Assembly: GCA_012032345.1 (NCBI GenBank)
Contig: JAAUQI010000001.1
Location: 62,001-126,000, forward strand
Direction of reading: 5' to 3'
Origin: Leptolyngbyaceae cyanobacterium RM1_1_2
GTDB lineage: Bacteria; Cyanobacteriota; Cyanobacteriia; Phormidesmidales; Phormidesmidaceae
DNA length: 64,000 nt
Shown here: positions 27,011 to 36,578 of the stretch, in pieces
How positions within the stretch are numbered: position 1 is the first letter of the stretch
How the letters are laid out: each line of letters starts with the position of its first letter
Program-made: the position numbers and the translations under genes
Notes under the pieces: generated by a model
The model's input: the letters and a program-made list of their open reading frames with translations, nothing else
The model's database searches: none
What the model was told of the DNA's origin: nothing

Positions 27011-27928
27011 ATGGATCTGCTGCGATCGCTGCCTTTGGGGCTTTATTTAGAAGAACCTGTCACCTGGCTGCATCAGATTGATGCCCGGGTCAAAATGTTT
27101 TGGCTGATGAGTTTTCTAGCGGCTCCAATCTGGGCGAATGACCTGTGGCGCTGCCTGCTGGTTGCTTTGCTGGTGCTGCTGACGCTGAGTGCCTGCATTC
27201 CGCTGCGGGTTTGGCGGCAGCAGATGGGCTGGCTGCTGCTGCTAGGAGCACTGGTCTTTTTGCTGACAATGGTGACGCCTGACGGCTTGGCCATCGAGCA
27301 GCAGCCCCGCTTGCCCATACCCGAAACGGTCGCGGCCCTAAATCCGCCGCCCGAGACCCTGCCCGATTTGCCCCAGCCGACAGGCTACAGCTATATTCTG
27401 TTTCAGCAAGGGCCGCTGACCGTCAGCCAGGAATCTTTCAATCTGGCTATTCGTGTTAGTACCTTGCTGTTTACGCTGATTTACGCCACCAATCTGTTTT
27501 TGCTGACGACCGCCCCCGAAGAAATTACCGCCGCTCTAGAAAAACTGATCCAGCCGCTAAAGTATTTGGGCCTACCGGTGACGGAGATTGCGCTGACGGT
27601 GACGCTGGCGCTGCGGTTTATACCCCTAGTGCTAGAAGAAGTGCAGAATCTAGTCAGATCTGTCCGAACCCGGGCGATCAACTGGAAAAAGCTAGGGCTG
27701 CGACGGGCGGCGCAAATCTGGATGATGGTGGCAGAGCGGCTGCTGGAAAATCTGCTGCTCAGGGCTGAGCAAATCGCTGCCGCTATGCAGGTACGAGGCT
27801 TTACTAGCCCGAATGAGCATCAGGTGGTCTGGCATCAGCTGCGGCTGCGCTTTTGGGACTGGGTTGCCTTTGCTGGGCTGATTGGTTTTTGGTGGGCACG
27901 TCTGTTTTGGGGCGGAGAGGCCATTTGA
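27011..27928 (+). CDS. ECF transporter transmembrane component (EcfT/CbiQ family)
   Basis: 305 aa, ATG preceded by GGGGAG. About five to six membrane helices, with the cytoplasmic coupling motifs RAINWKK and RAEQIAAAMQVRGF that engage the ATPases in the EcfT family. A periplasmic Pro-rich loop (around 95-125) is longer than usual. The substrate is unknown because no S component is near. A compatible ECF-type ATPase gene is at 57390-58064 rather than adjacent. Overlaps the next gene by 4 bp. Confidence 0.85.
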   Translation: MDLLRSLPLGLYLEEPVTWLHQIDARVKMFWLMSFLAAPIWANDLWRCLLVALLVLLTLSACIPLRVWRQQMGWLLLLGALVFLLTMVTPDGLAIEQQPRLPIPETVAALNPPPETLPDLPQPTGYSYILFQQGPLTVSQESFNLAIRVSTLLFTLIYATNLFLLTTAPEEITAALEKLIQPLKYLGLPVTEIALTVTLALRFIPLVLEEVQNLVRSVRTRAINWKKLGLRRAAQIWMMVAERLLENLLLRAEQIAAAMQVRGFTSPNEHQVVWHQLRLRFWDWVAFAGLIGFWWARLFWGGEAI

Positions 27929-29379
27929 GCGAATTGCAGCCCTGGCATTGGCGATCGCTGCCTTTGCTAAAGCGCAGCGGGGCCGACGTTTTTGCCGCTT
28001 TGTTTTTGCCGCGATCGCCTCTAACATTAGGGCCAGGGCAAATTGCAACGCTGCTGGAAAGCCCGGCTTCAGACTCAGCCCCTGTCACGCTAAATCGCTA
28101 CTCCATCTGTGCGGGCCAGCCTCGACTGCTTGGCAACAAAGCCTGCCTTTGGACACCGGAGTTAGGCAGTATTTTGCCAATGCTGCGATCGCAACTAAGG
28201 CGATCGCCTACTCAGTTCTCCTCAGATCAATGCCAAAATTTACCTCAAGATCTGCCCTTTCAGGGCGGCTGGCTAGGCTGGCTGGGGTATGATCTGGCCT
28301 GGGAAATTGAGCAGCTCCCCTGGCTAAAGCCTGATACTTTGCCGTTTCCGGTCGCTTTTTGGTACGAACCAGACGAGTTTGCGGTTCTCGACCACGGGCA
28401 GCAGATGCTGTGGCTGGCGGCTACCCGGTCAGCGCGATTAGATCACCTACAGCAGCGGCTAGAGCGTTTTGATCCTGGCGCGATCGCCGTTAGCAAACCC
28501 CAGCTTCATCCCAAACATCTCAGCCTTGAGTTCACACAGGCTGGTTACGAAGCTGCCGTGCGTCAGGCTCAGGGGTATATTCAAGCCGGAGATATTTTTC
28601 AGGCCAATCTGTCGCTGCGATTTTCAGCTCAGACACACCAGCATCCGTGGCAAATTTACCGCCAGCTTCAAGCGATCAATCCCTCCCCTTTTGCCAGCTA
28701 CTGGCAAACGCCTTGGGGAGCAGTGGTAAGCTGTTCGCCCGAGCGACTGGTGCAGCTTCAGGGTCAGCAGGCCCAAACCCGACCGATTGCCGGGACGCGA
28801 TCGCGGGGTGAGAGCTGGGCGCAAGATCAGGCCCAGGCTGACGAGCTGAGCCGTAATGAAAAAGAGATTGCTGAGCATATTATGCTAGTTGACCTAGAGC
28901 GCAACGATCTCGGTCGCGTCTGTGACTGGGGGTCTGTGAGGGTGGACGAGCTGTTGAGCATTGAGCGCTACAGCCACGTCATGCATTTGGTCAGCAATGT
29001 GTCAGGCAGGCTTAAAGCCGATCAAGATGCCGTCGATTTGGTGCAGGCGATGTTTCCGGGCGGCACGATCACAGGCTGCCCCAAGGTTCGCTGCATGGAG
29101 ATTATTGAACAGCTAGAACCCGGGCGACGCAGCCTATTTTATGGTTCCTGCGGCTATCTCGACCGGCGCGGACACCTAGATCTCAACATCTTGATCCGCA
29201 CGCTGCTGCTGGCTCCAGGTTCAATGGCGATCGCAGATAGATCCCAGACTGTCTCCCATCAGGTCTGGGGGCAGGTGGGGGCAGGCATTGTCGCCGACAG
29301 CGATCCAACCCGCGAATGGCTAGAGTCTCTACAAAAGGCTAGAGCGCAGCTGCTGGCGCTAGGCATTACAGCTGCATAA
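27925..29379 (+). CDS. Anthranilate / aminodeoxychorismate synthase component I family (PabB/TrpE-like)
   Basis: About 484 aa from TTG 27925, chosen because it overlaps the EcfT stop as TTGA; longer in-frame starts lie inside EcfT. Chorismate-binding motifs present: QPIAGTRSRG-type loop (RPIAGTRSRG), NEKEIAEHIMLVDLERNDLG, FPGGTITGCPK. It would amidate chorismate with a glutaminase partner to give anthranilate or aminodeoxychorismate. Shorter than most TrpE and without an obvious tryptophan-feedback motif, so a PabB (folate) role is slightly favoured. No glutaminase gene is adjacent. Confidence 0.8.
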   Translation: MSELQPWHWRSLPLLKRSGADVFAALFLPRSPLTLGPGQIATLLESPASDSAPVTLNRYSICAGQPRLLGNKACLWTPELGSILPMLRSQLRRSPTQFSSDQCQNLPQDLPFQGGWLGWLGYDLAWEIEQLPWLKPDTLPFPVAFWYEPDEFAVLDHGQQMLWLAATRSARLDHLQQRLERFDPGAIAVSKPQLHPKHLSLEFTQAGYEAAVRQAQGYIQAGDIFQANLSLRFSAQTHQHPWQIYRQLQAINPSPFASYWQTPWGAVVSCSPERLVQLQGQQAQTRPIAGTRSRGESWAQDQAQADELSRNEKEIAEHIMLVDLERNDLGRVCDWGSVRVDELLSIERYSHVMHLVSNVSGRLKADQDAVDLVQAMFPGGTITGCPKVRCMEIIEQLEPGRRSLFYGSCGYLDRRGHLDLNILIRTLLLAPGSMAIADRSQTVSHQVWGQVGAGIVADSDPTREWLESLQKARAQLLALGITAA

Positions 29380-29577
29380 AGTATCTGCACTTTAATCTGC
29401 GGGTTTGCCCTGGTTCAGATCTATCAAAATATCGCTCTGCAATCGGCTGAGAGTAAGTCTTTAAAGTCACGATGAAATTATGTTTGCGAAATACAGAGAA
29501 ACTGAGTATATCTAGTCTTTGTGCTCAGTTTGACATAAAGTATTGGGGTGGTTTGGCTATACAGCTTTTTGGCCTGA

Positions 29578-29850
29578 ATGAGCACTGAAAACTATCTCAA
29601 TCATCCTACTTTTGGGCTGCTCTTCAGAGTCTGCATGATCGACGGCTCCAAGGAATTATTCGCAACGCTCTATGCGCAGCGACTGTTTTTTCTGGTTACA
29701 GCTAGCAGTTCTACCGGGCTTTTATTTGAGCCAATTGGTCGCGGCGATGCCCGGATGCTGCTGGAAAATCGGCTGCGAATTCTGCGGCGAGCGGGCCAGT
29801 ATTCGGAGTACGATCATCTGCAGAAGACCTATCAGCAGACGTTTCAATGA
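29578..29850 (+). CDS. pipX: PipX, PII-interacting NtcA coactivator
   Basis: 90 aa, begins MSTENYLNHPTFGLLF, ends in the short helical tail typical of PipX. A Tudor-like/KOW N-terminal domain (CMIDGSKELFATLYAQRLFF) binds PII or NtcA, swapping partners with 2-oxoglutarate and energy status. Its TGA overlaps the next ATG (ATGA), the conserved pipX-pipY arrangement. No NtcA box (GTA-N8-TAC) seen in the 200 bp upstream. Confidence 0.9.
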   Translation: MSTENYLNHPTFGLLFRVCMIDGSKELFATLYAQRLFFLVTASSSTGLLFEPIGRGDARMLLENRLRILRRAGQYSEYDHLQKTYQQTFQ

Positions 29851-30533
29851 GTTTTTCGGCTGCGGCTGACCAGATTGCAGATCGGGTTCGTCAGGTTCAA
29901 AAAGATATCCCCGCTTCAGTTCGTCTAATTGCCGTGAGCAAGAAGTTCCCCGCTGCGGCTGTGCGGAGCGCCTACGAGATGGGGATTCGAGACTTTGGCG
30001 AAAGCCAGGTGCAAGAAGCTGAGCAAAAGCAAGCAGAACTGGCTGACCTGCCAGATCTTACCTGGCACCTGATTGGCCACCTCCAGAGCAATAAGGCCCG
30101 TAAAGCGATCGCTCAGTTTCAGTGGATTCACTCAGTTGACAGCCTCAGGCTGGCCCAGCGTCTAGACCAGATTGCGGCTGAGCTAGGGCGATCGCCGCAG
30201 TGCTGCCTGCAGGTCAAAATCGTACCCGATCCGGCCAAGTATGGCTTTACAGTGAGCGAACTGATGCAGGCTCTACCCGAGCTAAACCAGCTCCATTCTC
30301 TGCGGCTGGTGGGTCTGATGACGATTCCCCCCTATGGACTAGCCGCCGCTGCAACCCAGGCCGTCTTTGAGCAACTGCGGCATCTGCAGGAAACCATTAA
30401 TCAGCAGCAGCTACAGCAAGTTCATATTAAGCACCTATCAATGGGCATGTCAGGCGACTACCCGCTGGCGATCGCAGCCGGGACTACCATGATTCGACTC
30501 GGTACCCGGCTATTTGGTCAACGCCATGCCTAA
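29847..30533 (+). CDS. pipY: PipY, YggS-family PLP homeostasis protein
   Basis: 228 aa. PLP-binding lysine in LIAVSKKFPA, DFGESQVQEAEQK, HLIGHLQSNKARKA and the phosphate-binding SMGMSGDYPLAIAAGTTMIRLGTRLFG. Cytoplasmic PLP-binding protein that buffers vitamin B6 and, in cyanobacteria, is functionally linked to PipX. Translationally coupled to pipX. Confidence 0.93.
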   Translation: MSFSAAADQIADRVRQVQKDIPASVRLIAVSKKFPAAAVRSAYEMGIRDFGESQVQEAEQKQAELADLPDLTWHLIGHLQSNKARKAIAQFQWIHSVDSLRLAQRLDQIAAELGRSPQCCLQVKIVPDPAKYGFTVSELMQALPELNQLHSLRLVGLMTIPPYGLAAAATQAVFEQLRHLQETINQQQLQQVHIKHLSMGMSGDYPLAIAAGTTMIRLGTRLFGQRHA

Positions 30534-30957
30534 CTGCTGAACTTTAGCGCTTGGCTAACCCCCCGGTTCACCCTTGACTCACCGACACAGCGCTGCCAGC
30601 AGAAATTTTCAGACACCAGAAATCATCCTTTAGGGGACTCGCACGTGTGTGCTGATTAACTAAATATTAATAGTTCACTCTCCAGAAGATTTTCATATAT
30701 AATGTTGACTCAATGTTCTGCGATCGCGAAAACTGGCGTAGGGTAAGCTACAGACACGGGCAAACTCTACAGCTTTAATCTTAGTTTCGGCTTTCGTTTT
30801 CAGCGATTTCGTTCAATTTACAGGGTCAATTTGCTTTCTTCGGATCTATAGTATGGAACGGGAAGCTTGGCTATTATTGAATGATCGAGTCTCTAAGTTT
30901 TCTAAAGCGGCTCTGTTTTAGAAGACGAGTTTGCCAAGTTGAACTATTCATGATGGA
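30534..30957. other. Intergenic region upstream of sepF
   Basis: No gene. AT-rich from about 30655 with a TTGACT at 30704. Presumably promoter and leader of sepF. No terminator-like hairpin after pipY stands out. Confidence 0.3.
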
Positions 30958-31578
30958 GTGAGCGCCGTGAGTAATTTATTTTCAAAGCTGCGGGATTTTG
31001 TTGGACTCAATGATCCAGCAGACTACGAATATGAGTATGACGAAATGGACGGGGGTGAGTATCAGAGTCTCTACCAGGAAGAAAATCCAGCACCGAGTCC
31101 TGAACCTCCTCAGCCAGTGCCACAGGAGGAGCCACGTGCTCGTCGTCGGGTCGTCAGAGAGCGTGTCATGTCTACTGAGCCGGGAATGGTTTCTATGAAC
31201 AATGTGATTGGTATGCCTGGAGCAATGAACGGTGTCTCAGAAGTTGTCGTCATGGAGCCTCGCTCCTTCGAAGAAATGCCTCAGGCTATTCAAGCCCTGC
31301 GAGAGCGCAAGTCGGTCGTGCTAAACCTGACCATTATGGATCCCGATCAGGCACAGCGGGCTGTCGATTTCGTCGCCGGAGGCACCTACGCTATGGACGG
31401 TCATCAAGAGCGAATTGGCGAGAGTATTTTCCTGTTCACGCCCAACTGCGTACAGGTCAGCACTCCCTCTGAGATTGAGGACGACATGCCTCTGCCCCAG
31501 GCCACGCCAGTTCAGGCTCCCCGTCAGGTTCCCCCGACACCCGCTTGGGCTTCTGAACAGCAGGTACGCATGGCCTAA
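30958..31578 (+). CDS. sepF: SepF (Cdv2) cell-division protein
   Basis: 206 aa from GTG 30958. An N-terminal membrane-targeting helix ([14 protein letters not shown]), an acidic linker, then the SepF/DUF552 core ([50 protein letters not shown]). It tethers FtsZ filaments to the membrane. An upstream SD-like GGAG (30955-30958) overlaps the GTG; a second GTG four codons in is possible. sepF-proC order is conserved in cyanobacteria. Confidence 0.93.
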   Translation: MSAVSNLFSKLRDFVGLNDPADYEYEYDEMDGGEYQSLYQEENPAPSPEPPQPVPQEEPRARRRVVRERVMSTEPGMVSMNNVIGMPGAMNGVSEVVVMEPRSFEEMPQAIQALRERKSVVLNLTIMDPDQAQRAVDFVAGGTYAMDGHQERIGESIFLFTPNCVQVSTPSEIEDDMPLPQATPVQAPRQVPPTPAWASEQQVRMA

Positions 31579-31703
31579 GGGCTTAGTTGGCTCTAGCGCC
31601 TGACCTGTTGTGAATTGAATACAGGCACCCGGAAAACTGGCTCACAAGAGTCTCTGGCGATCGTCAGATTTTATCTTGATAAATTAGTGAGGCGAGGCTC
31701 CAG

Positions 31704-32507
31704 TTGCCTGAAAAACTTGGCATCATCGGTGGCGGGGTAATGGGGGAAGCCCTTTTGTCCCGCCTTATTGCATCAGGGATTTATCAGCCTGGTGAGGTGA
31801 TTGTGAGCGATCCCTCCTCTGAGCGCCGCGAAAAGCTAGTAGATAGCTACGACATCCGCGTTACAGACCTGAATCAGCAGGCTTTCGACGCTACTGAAGC
31901 GGTAATGCTAGCGGTGAAACCTCAAATTTTTCCAGCCGTGGTTGCGGCCCTGACCCATACGCCCGCTCCCCAACCCCTGCTCGTCTCAATTATGGCCGGG
32001 GTACCTCTAGCTAGCTTAGAGGCGGCTTTTTCTGGCTGGCCTATCGTTCGGGCTATGCCCAATACGCCAGCAACGGTGGGCGCGGGGATGACAGCGATCG
32101 CGCTAGGACAGCAGGTGACGCCGGCTCATCAGGCGCTAGCCCAGCAAATTTTTGGCTCAGTCGGTGAAGTGGTTGACGTGGCTGAATCCCTCATGGACGC
32201 AGTCACCGGACTTTCAGGCTCTGGCCCCGCCTACGTGGCCGTGATGATTGAGGCTCTAGCTGACGGTGGTGTAGCGGCAGGACTGCCCAGAGCGATCGCG
32301 CTGCAGCTAGCCATTCAAACTGTTAAGGGAACCGCCGAACTGCTACAAGCCAGCCAGCTGCATCCGGCAGTCCTCAAAGATCGAGTCACCAGTCCGGGGG
32401 GGACTACCATTGCCGGTATCGCCCGCTTAGAATCATTAGGCTTGCGCACAGCCCTAATTGAGGCGGTAGGTGCCGCCTGTCAGCGCTCTAGAGAACTCGG
32501 AGAGTAG
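31704..32507 (+). CDS. proC: Pyrroline-5-carboxylate reductase
   Basis: 267 aa from TTG 31704. NAD(P)-binding GIIGGGVMGEALLSRL at the N-terminus, AVKPQ, RAMPNTPATVGAGMTAIALG and the C-terminal TVKGTAELL...TSPGGTTIAG signature. Final step of proline synthesis. Downstream of sepF by 125 bp; the following small membrane gene is 5 bp away. Confidence 0.93.
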   Translation: MPEKLGIIGGGVMGEALLSRLIASGIYQPGEVIVSDPSSERREKLVDSYDIRVTDLNQQAFDATEAVMLAVKPQIFPAVVAALTHTPAPQPLLVSIMAGVPLASLEAAFSGWPIVRAMPNTPATVGAGMTAIALGQQVTPAHQALAQQIFGSVGEVVDVAESLMDAVTGLSGSGPAYVAVMIEALADGGVAAGLPRAIALQLAIQTVKGTAELLQASQLHPAVLKDRVTSPGGTTIAGIARLESLGLRTALIEAVGAACQRSRELGE

Positions 32508-32512
32508 CCAGT

Positions 32513-32815
32513 TTGGACATTACTCGTCTATTGGTTCAGGTTGTCATTGCGATTGTTTGCGCTGGCATTGCCAATATCCTGGTACCTCGTCGCATTCCGG
32601 GTGGAATTACCGGGCTGATCCTGATTGGGCTAGCGGGGGCCCGGCTCGGTCGCTGGACGGCGAATTACCTAGGCAATCAGTTTGGCTTCAGGTCAGAAAT
32701 TTTAGCATGGCAGATTCAAGACGTTGAAATTGTGCCCTCAATCATCGGCTGCGCTATTGTGCTTTATTTGGTCACGGCCTTTCTGGCTTGGGGACGCTAT
32801 GGCGGTAGAGGTTAG
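32513..32815 (+). CDS. GlsB/YeaQ/YmgE-family small membrane protein
   Basis: 100 aa from TTG 32513. Three membrane segments with the Gly-rich PGGITGLILIGLAGARLG motif of transglycosylase-associated (YeaQ) proteins. General stress-related inner-membrane family with no known enzymatic role. In operon with proC and convergent with plsY. Confidence 0.75.
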   Translation: MDITRLLVQVVIAIVCAGIANILVPRRIPGGITGLILIGLAGARLGRWTANYLGNQFGFRSEILAWQIQDVEIVPSIIGCAIVLYLVTAFLAWGRYGGRG

Positions 32816-32835
32816 TAGATGAGCGCAAATTCTGC

Positions 32836-33486
32836 TTATGTTTGGGGGCTGTGACTGCGGTTACCGCCCAAACGCGGTTCAGTTCCTGCCAGAATTCGAC
32901 GGAGGTTGCTTTGGTGACGCCACATCACGTAAAGACCTCCCGCCAGCCCCAAGAGGACGTAGGGCAAGGGTTGCTGTGTCAGTACCATGAGTACAAAGGC
33001 TGCGATCGCCGCCCCGACCGAGCCTAAAGAAACAATGCGGGAAATGGCTAAAATGCCCCCAAAGGTCAAAAGCGCTCCTAGGGCCACAGGCCAAGCCAGG
33101 GCTAGTAGGACTCCCAGCCCAGAAGCCGCTGATTTTCCGCCTTTAAAGCCGATCCAGACTGAGCGGCTGTGCCCCACCAGAACCAATAAACTAGCAGCGG
33201 TTGCAATCCAGGCCAGAGCGTTTGGGCTAGGCGTGCTGGTAGCGATCCCAGGATAAATATATTTAATCAGCAGCACTGCGGTTGAGCCTTTGAGGATATC
33301 GATTAGCAATACTGCCAGCGCTGGGACTTTGCCCACATTACGTAGAACGTTGGTCGCTCCCGTACCCCCCGAACCGTACTGGCGAATATCGATCCCCTTC
33401 ACGGTTTTGGCTACCCAGTAGCCCGTTGGGATGGATCCTAAAAAATATGCCGTCAGCAAAAATACGCCAATGGTTATCCCGCTCAC
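32836..33486 (-). CDS. plsY: Acyl-phosphate glycerol-3-phosphate acyltransferase PlsY
   Basis: 216 aa, five membrane helices, with motifs GSIPTGYWV, GSGGTGATNVLR and WIGFKGGKS. Transfers an acyl group from acyl-phosphate to glycerol-3-phosphate, the first step of membrane lipid synthesis. Last gene of the minus-strand cluster with DUF3086, DUF3119 and MlaE. The order matches other cyanobacteria and implies a lipid-related theme. Confidence 0.93.
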   Translation of the reverse strand: MSGITIGVFLLTAYFLGSIPTGYWVAKTVKGIDIRQYGSGGTGATNVLRNVGKVPALAVLLIDILKGSTAVLLIKYIYPGIATSTPSPNALAWIATAASLLVLVGHSRSVWIGFKGGKSAASGLGVLLALAWPVALGALLTFGGILAISRIVSLGSVGAAIAAFVLMVLTQQPLPYVLLGLAGGLYVMWRHQSNLRRILAGTEPRLGGNRSHSPQT

Positions 33487-33588
33487 AACCCGACCGCTCC
33501 TGTGGTGTCACCAGTCTCAGTTTAGAAGGTTCTGGGGATTGTTTGGCTTAAATATGTACTTATTTTGCGAGGCTGATCCCGCTGGGGA

Positions 33589-34667
33589 TCAAAAATCATA
33601 CTCAGGGAGGGGATTGGCGGGATCAGGGGCGAAAGCCAGCCAAAGTGGGAACTGCAGCAGTGACAAACTGATTTTGTCTTCAGATTCATCCACAATAATC
33701 AGCGGCAGCAGACCATTTTCAACTAGGCGATCGGCGCGCTGCACTAAGGGTTCAGGAGCTTCAAACAGCATCACGCCTCGGTTGGTACCAAAGTCAGTGC
33801 GCGAAATTCCCAAGCAGTCTTGCAGCCCCCGCCGCCATTCCCCCAGCCGCTCTGGCGTATTGGCTAAGACCAGCGATCGCAGCCGACTGCCGTAAAGCGC
33901 GTACAAAATCGAGATTCCCGCCGAGGCGATCAGGCTATTTTGCAGCCGACTGCCCATACTTTGATCGCACCCCGTCCCCCTTGAGTAAAAAACCAGTTTG
34001 AAATTCGCTCGGCATGAACTGGCTCAAAAGTACGTCGCAGTTGCCAAACCGGGCCGTAGTAGTCAGGGCGCAGTCGATATTGATCGATCAAACTGCGCAC
34101 ACGTTCGTTTTGATCTTGAAAGCGCTGGTTGGTAAAGCTAATGTTGGAGACATCGGGTTCTGCCTTTGGCTCTGATACAGGCTCAGTCGCCGAGCGGCCT
34201 GAAGCCGTTGAGAAGTTCTCTCTGGGGGTGAGCTCTAGCTGTTCGGCAGCAGTGGCTAAATCCTGCAGGCTACCGACTAAGTACTCCTTAAAGCCCTGAA
34301 CTCGAATGGCTAGGTCTTGAGAAACTCCTGCAAAACTGGTTTTCATTTCGGCCCGAATGCGTTCCTGACGACGCTCAAGCTGTTCAACTTCTGTTTTTAA
34401 GGTTTTTCGCTGCTGTTCTAGCTCGCTGAGGTTCTGTCGAACTAGACGGCTGAGGTCGGCCTGTAGGGTTTGGGCCTGTTCTTTGAGTACGCGACTGTAG
34501 GCGGCTTTGAGGTCGTCGAGACTGTGCTTCAGGTCGGCTTCTTGTGCTCTTAAACTAGCTATTTGCCGTTCTAAATTCGTGGCGGACAGGCGACTGGAGT
34601 CAGCCACTGGGGGCTGAGCAGCCACATCAGAATTCGAGTCAGAATTCGAGAAGTTCTCTGGAGCCAT
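33589..34667 (-). CDS. DUF3086 protein, frameshift near 33960
   Basis: About 359 aa when two frames are joined. The first part from ATG 34667 has a long coiled coil (about residues 30-120: LERQIASLRAQEADLKHSLD) and FTNQRFQDQNERVRSLIDQY. It is followed by NWFFTQGGRGAI and then, after a missing base in the A-run (T on plus strand, 33960-33962), MGSRLQNSLIASAGISILYA through LLQFPLWLAFAPDP. Both halves belong to the single DUF3086 family, so the break is an indel. Conserved cyanobacterial protein of unknown role, linked by neighbourhood to PlsY and MlaE. Confidence 0.85.
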
Positions 34668-34713
34668 GAATACTTTGTAGAACCTAGACTAGGAAACTGT
34701 AACACTGCGGCCT

Positions 34714-35109
34714 TCAGCTTGGCGATCGCTTCAGGTCAGTCAGATGAGTCTCTAGAGCTTGCTGTAGCTGCCGGGGCGAGAATAGCACCGGCAAAAAGTG
34801 AATACTCTTGACCTCTTTGAAATAAAACAAAATCGGTACCCGGGGCCAGAAGATTTGCCAGTTTTGCCAGTCCTGATAAGGAAAGCGGCGAATCTGGCGA
34901 TCGCTGCGATAGACCTCTAAAGCTGTCTCGGTAAATGCCAGGCGAATAGTCGCCGCCTGCAGCAGCAGAAACAGTCCAAAAAGCGCCAGCAGTATCCCCA
35001 GCCAGGGTAGCCACCAGACCGCCACAGCCCCTAGTCCAATCACGGCGGTGGGCAAATTATAGCTGGGGCTTAGCCGAGCTTCACTATCAGACATTGAGGT
35101 GGATGTCAT
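34714..35109 (-). CDS. DUF3119 membrane protein
   Basis: 131 aa, two adjacent membrane segments (TAVIGLGAVAVWWLPWLGIL, LLALFGLFLLLQAATIRLAF) and a PH-like C-terminal region with LEVYRSDRQIRRFPYQDW. Unknown function, restricted to cyanobacteria and plastids as far as I know. Sits 43 bp after the MlaE gene in the lipid cluster. Confidence 0.85.
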   Translation of the reverse strand: MTSTSMSDSEARLSPSYNLPTAVIGLGAVAVWWLPWLGILLALFGLFLLLQAATIRLAFTETALEVYRSDRQIRRFPYQDWQNWQIFWPRVPILFYFKEVKSIHFLPVLFSPRQLQQALETHLTDLKRSPS

Positions 35110-35151
35110 GGCGTCACCTAATCGAGTTGCCTTTATTTTAAGGGCAAGCGA

Positions 35152-35949
35152 CTAGTAACCTCCAAGGACGGCGCTACCCGTGCCTTGAAACATGAGCCAG
35201 GACAGAAAAAAGTTGCTAATAAAGATGCCCAACAGCGCCGTCACAACGGCTGTAGTCGTAGACTGGCCTACCCCTTTAGCTCCTCCGGTCGTGGTCATGC
35301 CCCAGCTAGAGCCAATGACGGCAATGAGTACGCCAAAGAAAAAAGCTTTGATCAGAGCGCTGGCCAGATCCCAAACGGTCAAAAAGTTTTGGGCCGACTC
35401 TAGAAATACCGCCTGGGAGATGTTGTAAAGGTTGGTTGCCACCACTAGCCCCCCGGTCATCCCCGTAATAAAGGAGAGGACGCTGAGGAGGGGCAGCATC
35501 AGCGCGCAGGCAATCACGCGGGGAATGACTAAATAGTCAATCGGATCGGTCTGCAGCACCTGCAGCGCGTCAATCTGCTCGGTAACCTGCATGGTGCCAA
35601 TCTCAGCCGCAAAGGCCGACCCGACTCGTCCGGCCAGCACCACCGCCGTCAGCACCGGGGCGAGTTCTCTGGCCAGAGTCAGGGCTAAGACTCCGCCAAT
35701 GGCGGTTCCGGCACCAAAGTTAATAAATTCGCGCGTCACCTGAATGGTAAACACCATGCCGACAAAGGCTGCCGTTACCAGGGCAATCAACAGTGACTCG
35801 GGGCCAACAGCGGCCATTTGCTCAACTGTGTTGCGGCGGTGGATCGGGCGGGAAATTAAATGGATAGTTACTTGCCCCGCCAGCAAAATCGCGGCGAGGA
35901 GACGTTGCCCCCAGCGCTTTAGTCCAGATGATTCAACAGCTTGAGCCAA
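35152..35949 (-). CDS. MlaE-family lipid ABC transporter permease
   Basis: 265 aa, about five to six helices. MlaE family hallmarks are FTIQVTREFINFGAGTAIGG, AGRVGSAFAAEIGTMQVTEQIDAL and PRVIACALMLPLL. Part of an inter-membrane phospholipid transport system with an MCE-domain protein and an ATPase that are not in this window. First gene of the minus-strand cluster running to plsY. Confidence 0.9.
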   Translation of the reverse strand: MAQAVESSGLKRWGQRLLAAILLAGQVTIHLISRPIHRRNTVEQMAAVGPESLLIALVTAAFVGMVFTIQVTREFINFGAGTAIGGVLALTLARELAPVLTAVVLAGRVGSAFAAEIGTMQVTEQIDALQVLQTDPIDYLVIPRVIACALMLPLLSVLSFITGMTGGLVVATNLYNISQAVFLESAQNFLTVWDLASALIKAFFFGVLIAVIGSSWGMTTTGGAKGVGQSTTTAVVTALLGIFISNFFLSWLMFQGTGSAVLGGY

Positions 35950-36195
35950 GGCTATCTCTCTTGCTATGGGAAAAATGGTAGCTGATTTAGGTAATTAATC
36001 TGATGCTGACTAGAATCACTATTGCAGCCGTCAGTGTCAAGTCCAGTGTTAAGCACAACATCAGGTTATTTCTGAGAAACCATTACGGCTCTTCAAAACG
36101 ATATTTTATGAAGATTTAACTTTTTGCAAAACTCATCGCATCAGCAAGCGATCGCCTTTAGGGTATAAAAAAGACATTTTTTCACCTGTCTCACT

Positions 36196-36513
36196 ATGAT
36201 GATGCGAGATGCGATCGCTGCTATGACAAGTTGGACGCAGGTTCTTCGTTCGCTGGTTTTAACCGCAATTGTTAGCTTTTTGATTCCCGTGGGTCTGATG
36301 GGGGGTGTTATTGGCCTGATTCTGTTGGCCAGCTACGCTGCCCCGCTGTCCTCGCTGAGTCAATGGCTGCTGCTGCTGCTGCTTCAGTTTTTGGGGGTTT
36401 TTGGGGGAGGTGATGCTCTCGAAGGTACTGTAACCATCGGCTTAGCCTCCGGCACGGTGGGAGCCTTATTTGATGCCTTTACTGCTTTTCGCTACTCTGG
36501 CTTACGGCGCTAA
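36196..36513 (+). CDS. Small membrane protein of unknown function
   Basis: 105 aa, two strongly hydrophobic segments (LVLTAIVSFLIPVGLMGGVI and LLLLLLQFLGVFGGG) and a Gly-rich end. ATG directly at a strong-looking context (several Met codons; the first at 36196 is used). No family recognised. Alone between the divergent MlaE operon and the M16 genes. Confidence 0.6.
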   Translation: MMMRDAIAAMTSWTQVLRSLVLTAIVSFLIPVGLMGGVIGLILLASYAAPLSSLSQWLLLLLLQFLGVFGGGDALEGTVTIGLASGTVGALFDAFTAFRYSGLRR

Positions 36514-36578
36514 GGGATCGCAAACACCCCTTCTAGCGCTTATCCTATAGGAGTCTTCGTTCTAGACATAGTTTATTT